Positions 31,647 through 39,542 of a stretch of 60,144 nucleotides of DNA are shown one piece after another. The stretch covers positions 1-60,144 of the forward strand of contig JAIDTL010000048.1 in NCBI GenBank assembly GCA_029060725.1, given 5' to 3'. Made by a program: the position numbers and the translations under genes. The notes beneath the pieces are model-generated. The model worked only from the letters and a program-made list of their open reading frames with translations, searched no databases and had not been told where the DNA came from. This stretch comes from Muribaculaceae bacterium. Its GTDB lineage: Bacteria > Bacteroidota > Bacteroidia > Bacteroidales > Muribaculaceae. How positions within the stretch are numbered: the stretch's first letter is position 1; every line of letters starts with the position of its first letter.

Positions 31647-33062
31647 ATGAAAGGGTTGGTAGGTGCTTTAGTCGTTGTGTCGGCAATATTGTTGTCGGCA
31701 TGTTCCGGTGTGAAAGGGCTTCAAGACCCATACGTACACCATTTTGATGATTTCTCCAAGATTGACTATGTCGATTCTCTCTGTCTTGCTGATCTTGAAT
31801 GGTGGAATTTCTATTCAGACTCTACCCTATGTTCGATACTCGAAAGAGTGGTCTACAATAATCGTGATCTTCTCAAATCGGAAGCTCGCATTGAGCAGCT
31901 TCGGCAGCTTTATGGAATATCTAAGACCAATCTTTTGCCCGAAATAGGATATGATGCATCTGTAGAATATGAGACTACAGATTTTGGAGGGAAAGGATCC
32001 TCCACAAGTCCTACTTATAAGTTGACAATACCTGTATTCTGGGAAATAAATCTCTGGGGCTCTCAGATATGGGCACGTAGGGAGGCGGAAGCCGAATATC
32101 ATGCCACTGAAGAGGATGCTCGCGCCCTGAAGATGGAACTCATTGCTCAGACTGCTGAAGCATATTATACTTTGATGGCTTTGGAAAACGAGTTGTCTAT
32201 TGTGCGTCGCACAATGGAGACTCGTGAAGAATCTGTCAGAATAGCTAAGCTTCGCTATGAGGGCGGATTGACTTCAGAAATGCTTTATAATCAGACATTG
32301 GTGGAATATTCATCTGCAGCGGCGCTTGTCCCTACATTGGAGCAGAAAGTATATGCTACCCGTAATAAGCTTAATCTATTGATGGGTGAAGTACCCCAAG
32401 ATATAAATAATATAGGACGTTTCCCCAATACTTTTGTAGGCCCCGAACAACTTCCGGCCGGTATGCCGTCAGACCTACTGAAACGTCGTCCCGACATCCG
32501 TGCAGCTGAGCAGAGGCTGAAGGCTGCAAAAGCTAATGTGGGTATGACTTATGCCGATCGCTTCCCTTCATTCAACATTAGTTTCCTTCCCGGATTGGAG
32601 AATGACGGACTTTCCAAATTCCTGAAATCTCCCTATCAAGATTTTATAGGCTCATTGGCAGGCCCTATAATAGATTTTGGAAGGCGGAAAAAGAAATACA
32701 AGGCTGCAATTGCCGCTTATGAAGAGGCACGTCTTGACTATGAAGATGTAGTGTTGAAAGCTTTTACTGAAGTAAACACCATTATCCATACCTATTATCA
32801 CGTACAAGAATCATACAGGCGTACCAAGCAACTTCGCGAAGCATCTGCTGAATATATGCAGTTGGCACAACTCCAATTCCGTGCAGGAATGCTCAACTAT
32901 ATCGACGTGCTTGATGCACAGCGTAGCTACTTCGACGCCCAGATAGCCTTCTCTAATGCTATACGCGACCAGTACATAGCCCTTGTCAACATCTACAAGG
33001 CCCTCGGAGGTGGTTGGCGCCACAATCCTAAAATCCACAAGGATACCGAAAGCTCCGAATAA
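31647..33062 (+). CDS. Outer-membrane efflux factor, OprM/NodT type
   Basis: 471 aa with lipobox ILLSAC (Cys about 19). The two repeated outer-membrane-factor domains are recognisable (SKTNLLPEIGYDASVEYE...; KAAKANVGMTYADRFPSFNISF), as is the SDLLKRRPDIRAAEQRL block of the NodT branch. It forms a trimeric channel-tunnel for small-molecule efflux. A good ribosome site (AGGAGG) precedes the ATG, 17 bp after the adaptor stop. Normal order would place an RND pump gene between them; it is missing. Confidence 0.88.
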   Translation: MKGLVGALVVVSAILLSACSGVKGLQDPYVHHFDDFSKIDYVDSLCLADLEWWNFYSDSTLCSILERVVYNNRDLLKSEARIEQLRQLYGISKTNLLPEIGYDASVEYETTDFGGKGSSTSPTYKLTIPVFWEINLWGSQIWARREAEAEYHATEEDARALKMELIAQTAEAYYTLMALENELSIVRRTMETREESVRIAKLRYEGGLTSEMLYNQTLVEYSSAAALVPTLEQKVYATRNKLNLLMGEVPQDINNIGRFPNTFVGPEQLPAGMPSDLLKRRPDIRAAEQRLKAAKANVGMTYADRFPSFNISFLPGLENDGLSKFLKSPYQDFIGSLAGPIIDFGRRKKKYKAAIAAYEEARLDYEDVVLKAFTEVNTIIHTYYHVQESYRRTKQLREASAEYMQLAQLQFRAGMLNYIDVLDAQRSYFDAQIAFSNAIRDQYIALVNIYKALGGGWRHNPKIHKDTESSE

Positions 33063-33127
33063 TCCGAACCTCCGAATTCCCATCATATTTGTATCCGCTT
33101 TTATCGGACAATGCAACTTTGAGGTTG

Positions 33128-34279
33128 TTAGAACTCGGGTATACAATAGATATTGTTGATAAATATCCGCAGTAATGGGTCATTGATCCGATAACTGTCT
33201 TCTTCCTTAGCTATGAGTCCGTTTCTCAATAATATTCCAAGAGCACTCTGCACCGAGCTTGCTGATGGCAGTGAATGTCGCTTGATAAAGGTTCCGCTAA
33301 GTGGACTTATGGCAATTTTGTCTTTTGCGATAGCCAAAAGTAATGCCTTTTGATTCACACTTATGTTCGAAAGAATCTCCCGATACATAACTTCGTTTGC
33401 AGCCAGCATTCCCTTCACGGATCTTCTGACATGTTCCTCTCCGCAGGCATCTCCTTCGGCTGTTTCGGCAAAAGCCCCGTTCATTGTACGCTGAAGATAA
33501 AAGGTGTTACCCCCGAAGAGGTCGAATGCCCATCTGACTGGATCCGGTTCAAGAGTCTTTCCGCGATCTGAAAATAACTTTCGAGCGAATTCTACGTATG
33601 TATCCTGCGGTATTGCACTCAGATGCATGATTTCCGCGCTTTTGTAAAAAGGACGTTTGGATGATACGAACATCTCATGAAGAAGCGTCTTTTCGCTTCC
33701 TGAAAAAATAAAGGTTGCATTGCTCATTCTCTGAATATGGGTGCGTAGCAATGCCTCGACGTTTTTCTCAGGATACTTTGAAATCTGTTGAAATTCATCG
33801 ATGACTACTATTACCGGACGCTCACTCCTTTCAAGAAATCCGAATATTTCCTCCAGTGTGTATTCCGGATTCTGGATATCTCCAAGTTGCAGGTTGAAAG
33901 TAGGAGTGCCGGTAATTGGGTCAAATCCAAAGGTTCCCTTTATTGATTTCAATGCAGCAAGAAACCCACGCAATCCCGACTCGCTTTTCTTCCGCAATTT
34001 ATCGAAGATGGCTTTCCCAAGTAGAAATGTAAACTCGGCGAGGGAGTTTGTCTGTAATATATCGAAAAAGAACGTCAGGTATTCATTTTCTATTTCAGGA
34101 GACTCATGCAAAGAGACATAGATTAATGATGTTTTACCCATACGGCGAGGAGAAATCATGACCACATTTCGCTCGTTTCTAATGGAAGCAATAAGTGTTT
34201 TCTCTTCTTCGATGCGATCGCAGAAGTATGGCCGGCTGATTCTATGTCCAAGAATGAATGGGTTGCGTGGTTCTATCAT
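33128..34279 (-). CDS. AAA ATPase with C-terminal winged helix
   Basis: 383 aa, ATPase_2/archaeal-ATPase type. The N-terminus MIEPRNPFILGHRISRPYFC leads to Walker A SPRRMGKTSL (about 43-52). The Walker B region is VIVVIDEFQQISK (about 155-167), and GSEKTLLHEMF follows as the sensor block. The C-terminus (about 320-375) is a winged helix with LPSASSVQSALGILLRNGLIAKEEDSYRINDPLLRIF. Bacteroidetes genomes often carry many copies of such STAND-like ATPases with unknown roles. A -7 box (34311-34318, minus) and a palindrome over its -33 region suggest tight control. Confidence 0.8.
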   Translation of the reverse strand: MIEPRNPFILGHRISRPYFCDRIEEEKTLIASIRNERNVVMISPRRMGKTSLIYVSLHESPEIENEYLTFFFDILQTNSLAEFTFLLGKAIFDKLRKKSESGLRGFLAALKSIKGTFGFDPITGTPTFNLQLGDIQNPEYTLEEIFGFLERSERPVIVVIDEFQQISKYPEKNVEALLRTHIQRMSNATFIFSGSEKTLLHEMFVSSKRPFYKSAEIMHLSAIPQDTYVEFARKLFSDRGKTLEPDPVRWAFDLFGGNTFYLQRTMNGAFAETAEGDACGEEHVRRSVKGMLAANEVMYREILSNISVNQKALLLAIAKDKIAISPLSGTFIKRHSLPSASSVQSALGILLRNGLIAKEEDSYRINDPLLRIFINNIYCIPEF

Positions 34280-34310
34280 GAATAAGAAGTTTAATTGATT
34301 TGCGTTGATG

Positions 34311-34342
34311 CAAAATTAAACAAAATATTTTGATTATGCAAG
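34311..34342 (-). promoter_or_regulatory. Promoter of the AAA ATPase gene
   Basis: On the minus strand: CTTG (34339-34342, one base from TTTG), 20 bp, TAATTTTG (34311-34318). The -33 half lies within the left arm of the large palindrome, so a bound protein would compete with RNA polymerase. Confidence 0.55.
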
Positions 34343-34379
34343 TTGCATTATGTAAAAAGCATAATGCAACTTGCATAAT
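34333..34379. repeat. 20-bp perfect inverted repeat, nested palindromes
   Basis: The arms 34333-34352 and 34360-34379 are exact complements around a 7-nt loop. Each arm contains its own 13-bp palindrome, ATGCAAGTTGCAT (34336-34348) and ATGCAACTTGCAT (34364-34376). Four ATGCAA half-sites in this geometry suggest a multimeric DNA-binding protein. Confidence 0.85.
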
Positions 34380-34422
34380 TGTCACCTCCATTTTCGTGTC
34401 TACAATTTGAGCAGATCAACAT

Positions 34423-34508
34423 CCGAAAAGCTCGGAATAAAATCGCCGAAAAGTTCGGAATAAAATCGCCTAAAAGTTCGCAATAAAACAGCCGAAAAGT
34501 TCGGAATG
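34423..34508. repeat. 23-bp tandem array of CCGAAAAGTTCGG dyads
   Basis: The units start at 34423, 34446, 34469 and 34492 (the last partial). Each consists of a CCGAA-AAG-TTCGG dyad followed by AATAAAATCG with small changes. The 23-bp period is not a multiple of three and stops occur in the frames, so it is not coding. It lies between the GrpB stop and the ATPase promoter palindrome. Confidence 0.85.
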
Positions 34509-34513
34509 CGTGC

Positions 34514-35089
34514 TTAATCTTGCAGTCGCGCCATAATCTTTTTCACAAATTCGGTCTTCGCTTCAGTATAGCCATCCCTGTTATTGCGGTATTTAGGCAA
34601 TAGACTTAGTTTTAACCTCTCATATTCCTTTGCAGCTTCCGGATGTGATATGAGATAATCACGGAATAATATCTCATCATGATCTCCGTATGGATGAATA
34701 TGCACATGATATACCCTCTCAGCATATCCTTCAGGCGTATAGCCTTTATTGAAGCTCATGCGATTTTCAGAAGTTGCCATGCAGATATAGCCTGCCGAAT
34801 CCAATATTTTCAGCAATTCATTCCAATTGGAATCTTGTCGTATTTCAACCAATATATCGACTATAGGCTTAGCTACAATTCCTTTGATTGCCGTACTCCC
34901 TATATGACTTATACGTGGACAAAAATCTGAGAGAAGAGTGTAAAGATGCGCTATTTCATCTTCCGCCCAGAGTTCCCAATCAGACTTATGCGGCACAAGA
35001 GTTATAGGAAATAATTCCCACAGTTCATACAATGTCATATCTTTCAATTCCTTTCTCATCTCTATTTCCTTTCGTTTGAAATATCTCAT
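34514..35089 (-). CDS. GrpB/UPF0157-family protein
   Basis: 191 aa. The family block RISHIGSTAIKGIVAKPIVDILVEI (near 58-82) and VHIHPYGDHDEILFRDYLISHPEAAKEYERLKLSL (near 128-162) mark the GrpB/UPF0157 nucleotidyltransferase-like fold. The GS and DxL/D positions look intact. Biochemical role unknown; some relatives are fused to CoaE-type kinases. An internal ATG giving MRKELKDMTLYEL is a possible alternative start. Confidence 0.85.
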   Translation of the reverse strand: MRYFKRKEIEMRKELKDMTLYELWELFPITLVPHKSDWELWAEDEIAHLYTLLSDFCPRISHIGSTAIKGIVAKPIVDILVEIRQDSNWNELLKILDSAGYICMATSENRMSFNKGYTPEGYAERVYHVHIHPYGDHDEILFRDYLISHPEAAKEYERLKLSLLPKYRNNRDGYTEAKTEFVKKIMARLQD

Positions 35090-35210
35090 AATATCCCTTC
35101 AGTCTATTAACATCCAAAAGACGATATTCGGTTATTCCTTTACCCATTGATCACTTAATGCGATATATGAATTCCCAAAATGGTATTTTTGAAAAAATTC
35201 ATTGAATAAT

Positions 35211-35241
35211 TTTGCTATTCCGGATTTTATTTGTAATTTTG
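35211..35241 (+). promoter_or_regulatory. Promoter of tRNA-Tyr
   Basis: TTTG (35211-35214), 19 bp, TAATTTTG (35234-35241). Confidence 0.75.
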
Positions 35242-35276
35242 CATCGTGAAACACGCGCGATGCGATGCTTTCATTC

Positions 35277-35359
35277 GGGCGAATACCAGAGTGGCCAAAT
35301 GGGGCAGACTGTAAATCTGCTGGTTAATACCTTCGGTGGTTCGAATCCATCTTCGCCCA
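35277..35359 (+). tRNA. tRNA-Tyr (GTA)
   Basis: 83-nt class II tRNA. The acceptor is GGGCGAA/TTCGCCC, the anticodon stem GCAGA/TCTGC holds CTGTAAA (anticodon GTA), the variable arm is long, and the T-loop is TTCGAAT. CCA is not encoded. Confidence 0.95.
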
Positions 35360-35385
35360 CACGTCATTCATTCATTTATTTTTTT

Positions 35386-35416
35386 CGCGGAATCCTTCGG
35401 GATCCGCGTTTTTTTT
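35386..35416 (+). terminator. Terminator of tRNA-Tyr
   Basis: The stem CGCGG(A)ATCC/GGATCCGCG has a TTCG tetraloop and is followed by eight T residues: a strong intrinsic terminator 26 bp after the tRNA. Confidence 0.85.
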
Positions 35417-35488
35417 CGTCTTTTTTATTCATATTGTAACTATCCGGTCCGATTCCGCGACTAATAGTATAAAAACATATCAAGAACG

Positions 35489-36070
35489 ATGATTACACTG
35501 ACAATGACGAAAACGTCTTCCTCAATATTTGATGTCTTGACCGGCATGGTGCTGCGCTTTGCAGTATCATTGGGTGTCTCTACTGAATCAAGACGGCTTG
35601 AACATATTTTTACAGAGACTGTTGGGAGTCATGACGCGATGATCAGGCGTATATGTCTTGGATATGCCGCCAATCCTCAGGATCTTGAAGACCTCTATCA
35701 AGATGTGCTCGTAAATATCTGGCGAGGACTCCGGTCATTCCGCTCAGAATCTTCCATACGCACTTGGGTCTATCGTATTGCTCTCAACACATGCGTTTCC
35801 ACACTTCGCGCAAGAAGCAACCGTCCATCCCAGTCTTCATTAGAAGATGTGATCTTAGTTGCCGATGATTCGGTGGAGAAACGTGAGTCCATCAAAGACC
35901 TTTACGAATGCATAGCGACTCTAAATCCCATCGACAAAGCTATCATGATGATGTGGCTCGACGAATACTCCTACGATGAAATTGCAGAGACGATAGGTCT
36001 GAAACGCAATAACATCGCCATTCGTCTCCATCGGGCGAAAGAAAAACTCAAAGAAAAGTTTAATAATTAA
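35489..36070 (+). CDS. ECF-type sigma-70 factor (pair 3)
   Basis: 193 aa. Region 2 holds QDLEDLYQDVLVNIWRGLRS and SIRTWVYRIALNTC; region 4 holds MMMWLDEYSYDEIAETIGLK followed by NNIAIRLHRAKEKL. The N-terminal extension (FDVLTGMVLRFAVSLGVSTE) corresponds to that of the factor at 22001-22618, and identity runs through both regions, so the two are paralogues. The membrane partner begins 11 bp after its stop. Confidence 0.88.
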   Translation: MITLTMTKTSSSIFDVLTGMVLRFAVSLGVSTESRRLEHIFTETVGSHDAMIRRICLGYAANPQDLEDLYQDVLVNIWRGLRSFRSESSIRTWVYRIALNTCVSTLRARSNRPSQSSLEDVILVADDSVEKRESIKDLYECIATLNPIDKAIMMMWLDEYSYDEIAETIGLKRNNIAIRLHRAKEKLKEKFNN

Positions 36071-36081
36071 TAGTAAATAAA

Positions 36082-36627
36082 ATGGATAATCTTAGAAAAG
36101 ACTGGCAAGATGCCAATGTGGCTATTCAGAGTCAATCAAATTCACATGACATCATCATTAACGGCAAACGTCGTACTGCCCTTGAAAATCTCGCTGATCG
36201 TTATCGGAGATTCTCAAACATGGCATTGGCGCTTATTCTGCTGAGTTTTTCATGGGCATTAAATCCAGATATGTTCCCTGACAATTATCGTCTCAGGATT
36301 GCAGTAAGTGTATCGTTTGCTGTCTATGCTTTGATAGCATCTGTTATGGACCGCTGGCTTTATAATGGAGTTCGAAGTATCGACGTTGTCAATATGCCTG
36401 TATCTGAAGTAATCAGGAAGGCTCTATTCTATCGTAAGCGTCATCTGCAGTTTATCGCAATCCTTCTTCCAAGCGTATTGGCGATCATTGGATTCATAGC
36501 ATGGTCGATGGATAACTTTTATTTCAGACTTGGAATCTTGATCGGTTTTATTGCAGGCACTGCTCTCGGACTGCGACAACTTTTCGCTTTCCTCGCCGAC
36601 TACCGCACCATCACCTCCAACAAATAA
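36082..36627 (+). CDS. Membrane protein paired with ECF sigma factor (pair 3)
   Basis: 181 aa. The cytoplasmic start is MDNLRKDWQDANVAI..., with TALENLADRYRRF before the first of four membrane segments (about 52-68, 74-92, 122-142, 146-168). The loop RSIDVVNMPVSEVIRKALFYRKRHLQF matches RIDPLTMPITQVSSMAKYYKKCHIRY in the pair-2 protein. No enzyme motif is seen. Position and conservation with the sigma gene suggest a membrane-bound regulator of that factor (inference). Confidence 0.65.
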   Translation: MDNLRKDWQDANVAIQSQSNSHDIIINGKRRTALENLADRYRRFSNMALALILLSFSWALNPDMFPDNYRLRIAVSVSFAVYALIASVMDRWLYNGVRSIDVVNMPVSEVIRKALFYRKRHLQFIAILLPSVLAIIGFIAWSMDNFYFRLGILIGFIAGTALGLRQLFAFLADYRTITSNK

Positions 36628-36629
36628 AT

Positions 36630-36745
36630 CCCTATTAGCCCTATTAGCCCTATTAGCCCTATCAGTCCTATTAGACTAATTCGCCCTTTTTGACTAATTC
36701 GCCCTATCAGCCCAATTCGACTAATTAGCCCCATCAGCCCTATTC
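36630..36745. repeat. 9-bp tandem repeat array (CCTATTAGC type)
   Basis: About a dozen 9-bp units, CCTATTAGC drifting to TTCGCCCTA and CTAATTCGA variants, run between two convergent genes. The same motif class recurs at 57525-57666. Confidence 0.75.
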
Positions 36746-36757
36746 CTCCCTATCCCT

Positions 36758-37387
36758 CTAAAAACTAAATCCCAACACAACCCCTGCGCTCGTCTCGCTG
36801 ACTGCCGGCACGAGCGCTGCTTCATGTTTCTGCATATAAGGATGCGTAAAGATCATGGCACTCGCAGCCCCGATTGCAGCTCCGGCTGCTACATCCCACC
36901 AGTGATGTTTCTTGCCATACACTCTGCCCCACGCTGTATATGTCGATAAAGCGTAGGCTGGAATACTCCATTTCCAACCATATCTCCTTCCGATATAAGT
37001 GGAGGCTGCAAAAGTGACTGAAGAATGCCCGGAAGGAAATGAATGAGAGTTGCTGAAATCAGGACGGTTTTCTTTTATCAGGTATTTCAGTCCAAGAGTC
37101 ACCCCGGCTGTGACTGCAGCCGTGAGAGCCCCTTCCTTCAAGCCTTCCCAATCTTTCTCTATAAGAGTCACTGCTAATGCTGTAGCTGGAAGAGCCACAG
37201 CTATCACGTCGGTCGATGTCCTTACTCCTTTTTGTGCATTTGTAGGCGTGAAGGAGCTTTCTTGAGCGCTTACACTCATTGGAAGGAGAATAGATATGAT
37301 ATAGATTGAGATCATGAGAGTCTCTCTCAGTCTGGATAATCTTTTTTCTCCATTTTTTAGTCGATATGTCAGTTTGTGAGTTGTCAT
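36758..37387 (-). CDS. PAP2-family membrane phosphatase
   Basis: 209 aa, or 185 from the internal ATG at 37315 that directly begins a signal-like segment (MISIYIISILLPMSVSAQE). The PAP2 motifs are complete: KYLIKENRP (motif 1), PSGHSS (motif 2) and GRVYGKKHHWWDV (motif 3, with Gly in place of the usual Ser before Arg). Such enzymes remove phosphate from lipid phosphates such as undecaprenyl pyrophosphate or phosphatidate, or from lipid A, on the periplasmic side. It is transcribed divergently from the steroid-reductase-like operon. Confidence 0.85.
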   Translation of the reverse strand: MTTHKLTYRLKNGEKRLSRLRETLMISIYIISILLPMSVSAQESSFTPTNAQKGVRTSTDVIAVALPATALAVTLIEKDWEGLKEGALTAAVTAGVTLGLKYLIKENRPDFSNSHSFPSGHSSVTFAASTYIGRRYGWKWSIPAYALSTYTAWGRVYGKKHHWWDVAAGAAIGAASAMIFTHPYMQKHEAALVPAVSETSAGVVLGFSF

Positions 37388-37419
37388 TTTGCAAATGTCG
37401 CTTTAATTTTGTAAATTTG
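37388..37419 (+). promoter_or_regulatory. Promoter of the 5-alpha-reductase operon
   Basis: TTTG (37388-37391), 20 bp, TAAATTTG (37412-37419), a full consensus, 45 bp before the start codon at 37465. It overlaps the start of the divergent PAP2 gene. Confidence 0.7.
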
Positions 37420-37464
37420 CAAGTTGAAAGGTTTTTTATCCTTTTTTATAATCTTGCTTATATA

Positions 37465-38244
37465 ATGAACGAAATTTTCGACCCAATAGTGTTCCGCACA
37501 GTCGAATATGTCATGATTGCACTTGCTGTCATGGTCTTTGCGGGACTACGCTTCATAACGCCGGGCTACGGCATATTTTACACTCCCAAATGGGGTCCTT
37601 CAGTTGGCAATCGCCTTGGATGGGTGGTCATGGAGGCTCCTGTCTTCTTCTGCATGGCAGTGTTATGGGCTTGTTCTGATCGTCGCTCCGAGACGGCGTT
37701 GATAGCCATGGCTTCTCTTTTCATGCTCCATTATTTCCAGCGCTCTTTCATTTTCCCGCTTCTTATCAAAGGGAAAAGTCGTATGCCTCTTTGCATCATC
37801 CTTATGGGTTGTGTCTTCAATGTGATAAACGCTTACCTCATTGGAGGATGGCTGTTCTATGTGTCTCCTGTCGATGCTTATCCTGTCTCTTGGCTTTTGA
37901 CTCCTAAATTTATAATCGGCACTTTAATTTTCTTTGCCGGAATGGGTATCAACCTCCAATCCGACTATATAATCCGCCATCTCCGAAAGCCAGGCGACCG
38001 AGGACATTACATCCCTAAAGGTGGCATGTTCAGATATGTGACGTCTGCCAATTACTTTGGTGAATTCACTGAGTGGGTTGGTTATGCGGTGCTCACATGG
38101 TCGCTTCCCGGAGTGATTTTTGCTCTTTGGACATTTGCTAATCTTGCTCCACGCGCTCGCTCTCTCCATGACCGCTACGTCAAGGAGTTTGGCGAAGAAT
38201 TTACGTCTCTTAATAGAAAATACATTATTCCATTTATATGGTGA
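37465..38244 (+). CDS. Steroid 5-alpha-reductase family (SRD5A-like) enzyme
   Basis: 259-aa integral membrane protein from ATG 37465. It is strikingly close to eukaryotic 3-oxo-5-alpha-steroid 4-dehydrogenases. Glu57 (VVMEAPVFF) and Tyr90 (LHYFQRSFIFPLL) fall where human SRD5A2 has its catalytic Glu57 and Tyr91. The NADPH block is a near copy of the human one: INLQSDYIIRHLRKPGDRGH, YIPKGGMFRYVTSANYFGE, FTEWVGYA. About six or seven membrane segments are present. The expected reaction is NADPH-dependent reduction of the C4-C5 double bond of 3-oxo-delta4 steroids or bile acids to the 5-alpha form. The next gene overlaps its stop by 7 bp. Confidence 0.88.
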   Translation: MNEIFDPIVFRTVEYVMIALAVMVFAGLRFITPGYGIFYTPKWGPSVGNRLGWVVMEAPVFFCMAVLWACSDRRSETALIAMASLFMLHYFQRSFIFPLLIKGKSRMPLCIILMGCVFNVINAYLIGGWLFYVSPVDAYPVSWLLTPKFIIGTLIFFAGMGINLQSDYIIRHLRKPGDRGHYIPKGGMFRYVTSANYFGEFTEWVGYAVLTWSLPGVIFALWTFANLAPRARSLHDRYVKEFGEEFTSLNRKYIIPFIW

Positions 38245-39467
38245 CAAACCACGATAAACTCTTCACCCCCGGGAAGATAGGTCCCGTAGAATTGCGCAAC
38301 CGTTCTATTCGCAGTGCAGCTTTCGAAGGAATGGGCAAAGACAATAATCCCACCGACATGCTACGCGACTATCATTGGAGTGTTGCTGACGGCGGTGTTG
38401 GCATGACCACATTGGCTTATGCCGGTATCAACCGGTCTGCTCTCTCATTTGAGACTCAGCTTTGGTTGCGCCCCGAGATAGTAAGTTCGCTTCGTGAGAT
38501 TACTGATGGTATTCATGATCGTGGTGCCAAGGCTTCTATCCAGATTGGGCATTGTGGCAATATGACTCATATTAAGACAGCAGGTGGAATTCCGGTTGGA
38601 GCTTCCACCGGTTTTAATCTGTATTCCCCTACTATAGTTCGTGGTTTGAGAAAGGATGAGCTTAAGCAGATGGCCCGGGATTTTGGCGAAGCCGTCCGCA
38701 CTGCCCGCGATGCCGGGTTCGACTGCGTGGAGGTGCATGCAGGGCATGGCTACCTAATATCACAGTTCCTTTCTCCATATACCAATCATCGTCGCGACGA
38801 ATTCGGTGGTTCTCTCGACTCCCGTATGCGCTTCATGCGGATGTGTATGGAAGAGGTGATGAAGGCTGCCGGAAGCGATATGGGTGTTCTGGTGAAGACT
38901 AATATGCGTGATGGTTTCAAAGGTGGTCTTGAGATTGATGATTGTCTTACGGTTGCCAAAGAGATTGAAAATCTCGGGGCACACGCAATTGTGCTTAGTG
39001 GAGGCTTTGTAAGCAAAGCCCCAATGTATGTCATGCGGGGAGAAATGCCTATATATACCATGACATATTATATGAAGCTTTGGTGGCTTAAGTATGGTGT
39101 GAGGATGGTAGGCAAATACATGATACCTAAGGAACCGTTCAAGCCTCTATATTTTCTCGAAGATGCCAAAAAGTTTCGCCAAGAACTCAAGCTGCCGTTG
39201 GTCTACGTCGGAGGAGTTGTAGATGGAGAAAGCATAGATAAGGCTCTTTCAGAAGGGTTTGAGTTTGTGCAAATGGGACGAGCACTTCTTAGAGAACCGG
39301 ATTTCATCAATAAGCTGGCAGCTGAGGCCTCCCATCATTGTGGCTGTGAACACGTCAACTATTGTATAGCGCGCATGTATAGTCGCGAGATGGCTTGCCA
39401 TTGCAATGTCCCTGACCTCCCTCCAAAAATCCGCAAAGAAATCGAGAAAATAAGAGTTAAAGGTTAA
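38238..39467 (+). CDS. Old Yellow Enzyme-type NADH:flavin oxidoreductase
   Basis: 409 aa. An FMN-binding TIM barrel has HAGHGYLISQFLSPYTNHRRDEFGGSLDSRMRF (about 170-202), the OYE active-site block, and a GGVVDGESIDKALSEGFEFVQMGRALLREP phosphate-binding end. The C-terminus carries a Cys cluster (HHCGCEHVNYCIARMYSREMACHCN) where 2,4-dienoyl-CoA-reductase/BaiCD relatives bind an Fe-S cluster, but the C-terminal FAD/NAD domain of those proteins is absent. In gut Bacteroidetes, BaiCD-like enzymes act as 5-beta-reductases beside SRD5A-like genes. Its start overlaps the 5-alpha-reductase gene. Confidence 0.85.
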   Translation: MVTNHDKLFTPGKIGPVELRNRSIRSAAFEGMGKDNNPTDMLRDYHWSVADGGVGMTTLAYAGINRSALSFETQLWLRPEIVSSLREITDGIHDRGAKASIQIGHCGNMTHIKTAGGIPVGASTGFNLYSPTIVRGLRKDELKQMARDFGEAVRTARDAGFDCVEVHAGHGYLISQFLSPYTNHRRDEFGGSLDSRMRFMRMCMEEVMKAAGSDMGVLVKTNMRDGFKGGLEIDDCLTVAKEIENLGAHAIVLSGGFVSKAPMYVMRGEMPIYTMTYYMKLWWLKYGVRMVGKYMIPKEPFKPLYFLEDAKKFRQELKLPLVYVGGVVDGESIDKALSEGFEFVQMGRALLREPDFINKLAAEASHHCGCEHVNYCIARMYSREMACHCNVPDLPPKIRKEIEKIRVKG

Positions 39468-39479
39468 GAGTTAGGAGTT

Positions 39480-39541
39480 AAGTGTGATCGTTAATCGTTA
39501 ATCGTTGATCGTTAATCGTTGATCGTTAATAGTAGTTCGTT
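39480..39541. repeat. ATCGTTAATCGTTG tandem repeats
   Basis: Five or more units of (A)TCGTT(A/G) fill the gap between the OYE and SDR genes. Related runs lie at 5377-5404 and 24584-24617, so this is a dispersed family. Confidence 0.7.
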
Positions 39542-39542
39542 G

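Noticed and set aside
34423..34508. CRISPR array
   Set aside because: The units are contiguous 23-bp near-copies with no unique spacers and no cas genes nearby. The same reasoning excludes the arrays at 36630, 46839 and 57525.
37465..38244. Isoprenylcysteine methyltransferase or phospholipid methyltransferase instead of 5-alpha-reductase
   Set aside because: The RKPGD...IP.GG.F..V..ANY.GE..EW block with Glu57 and Tyr90 follows the SRD5A pattern along most of the protein, which methyltransferases of similar topology do not.
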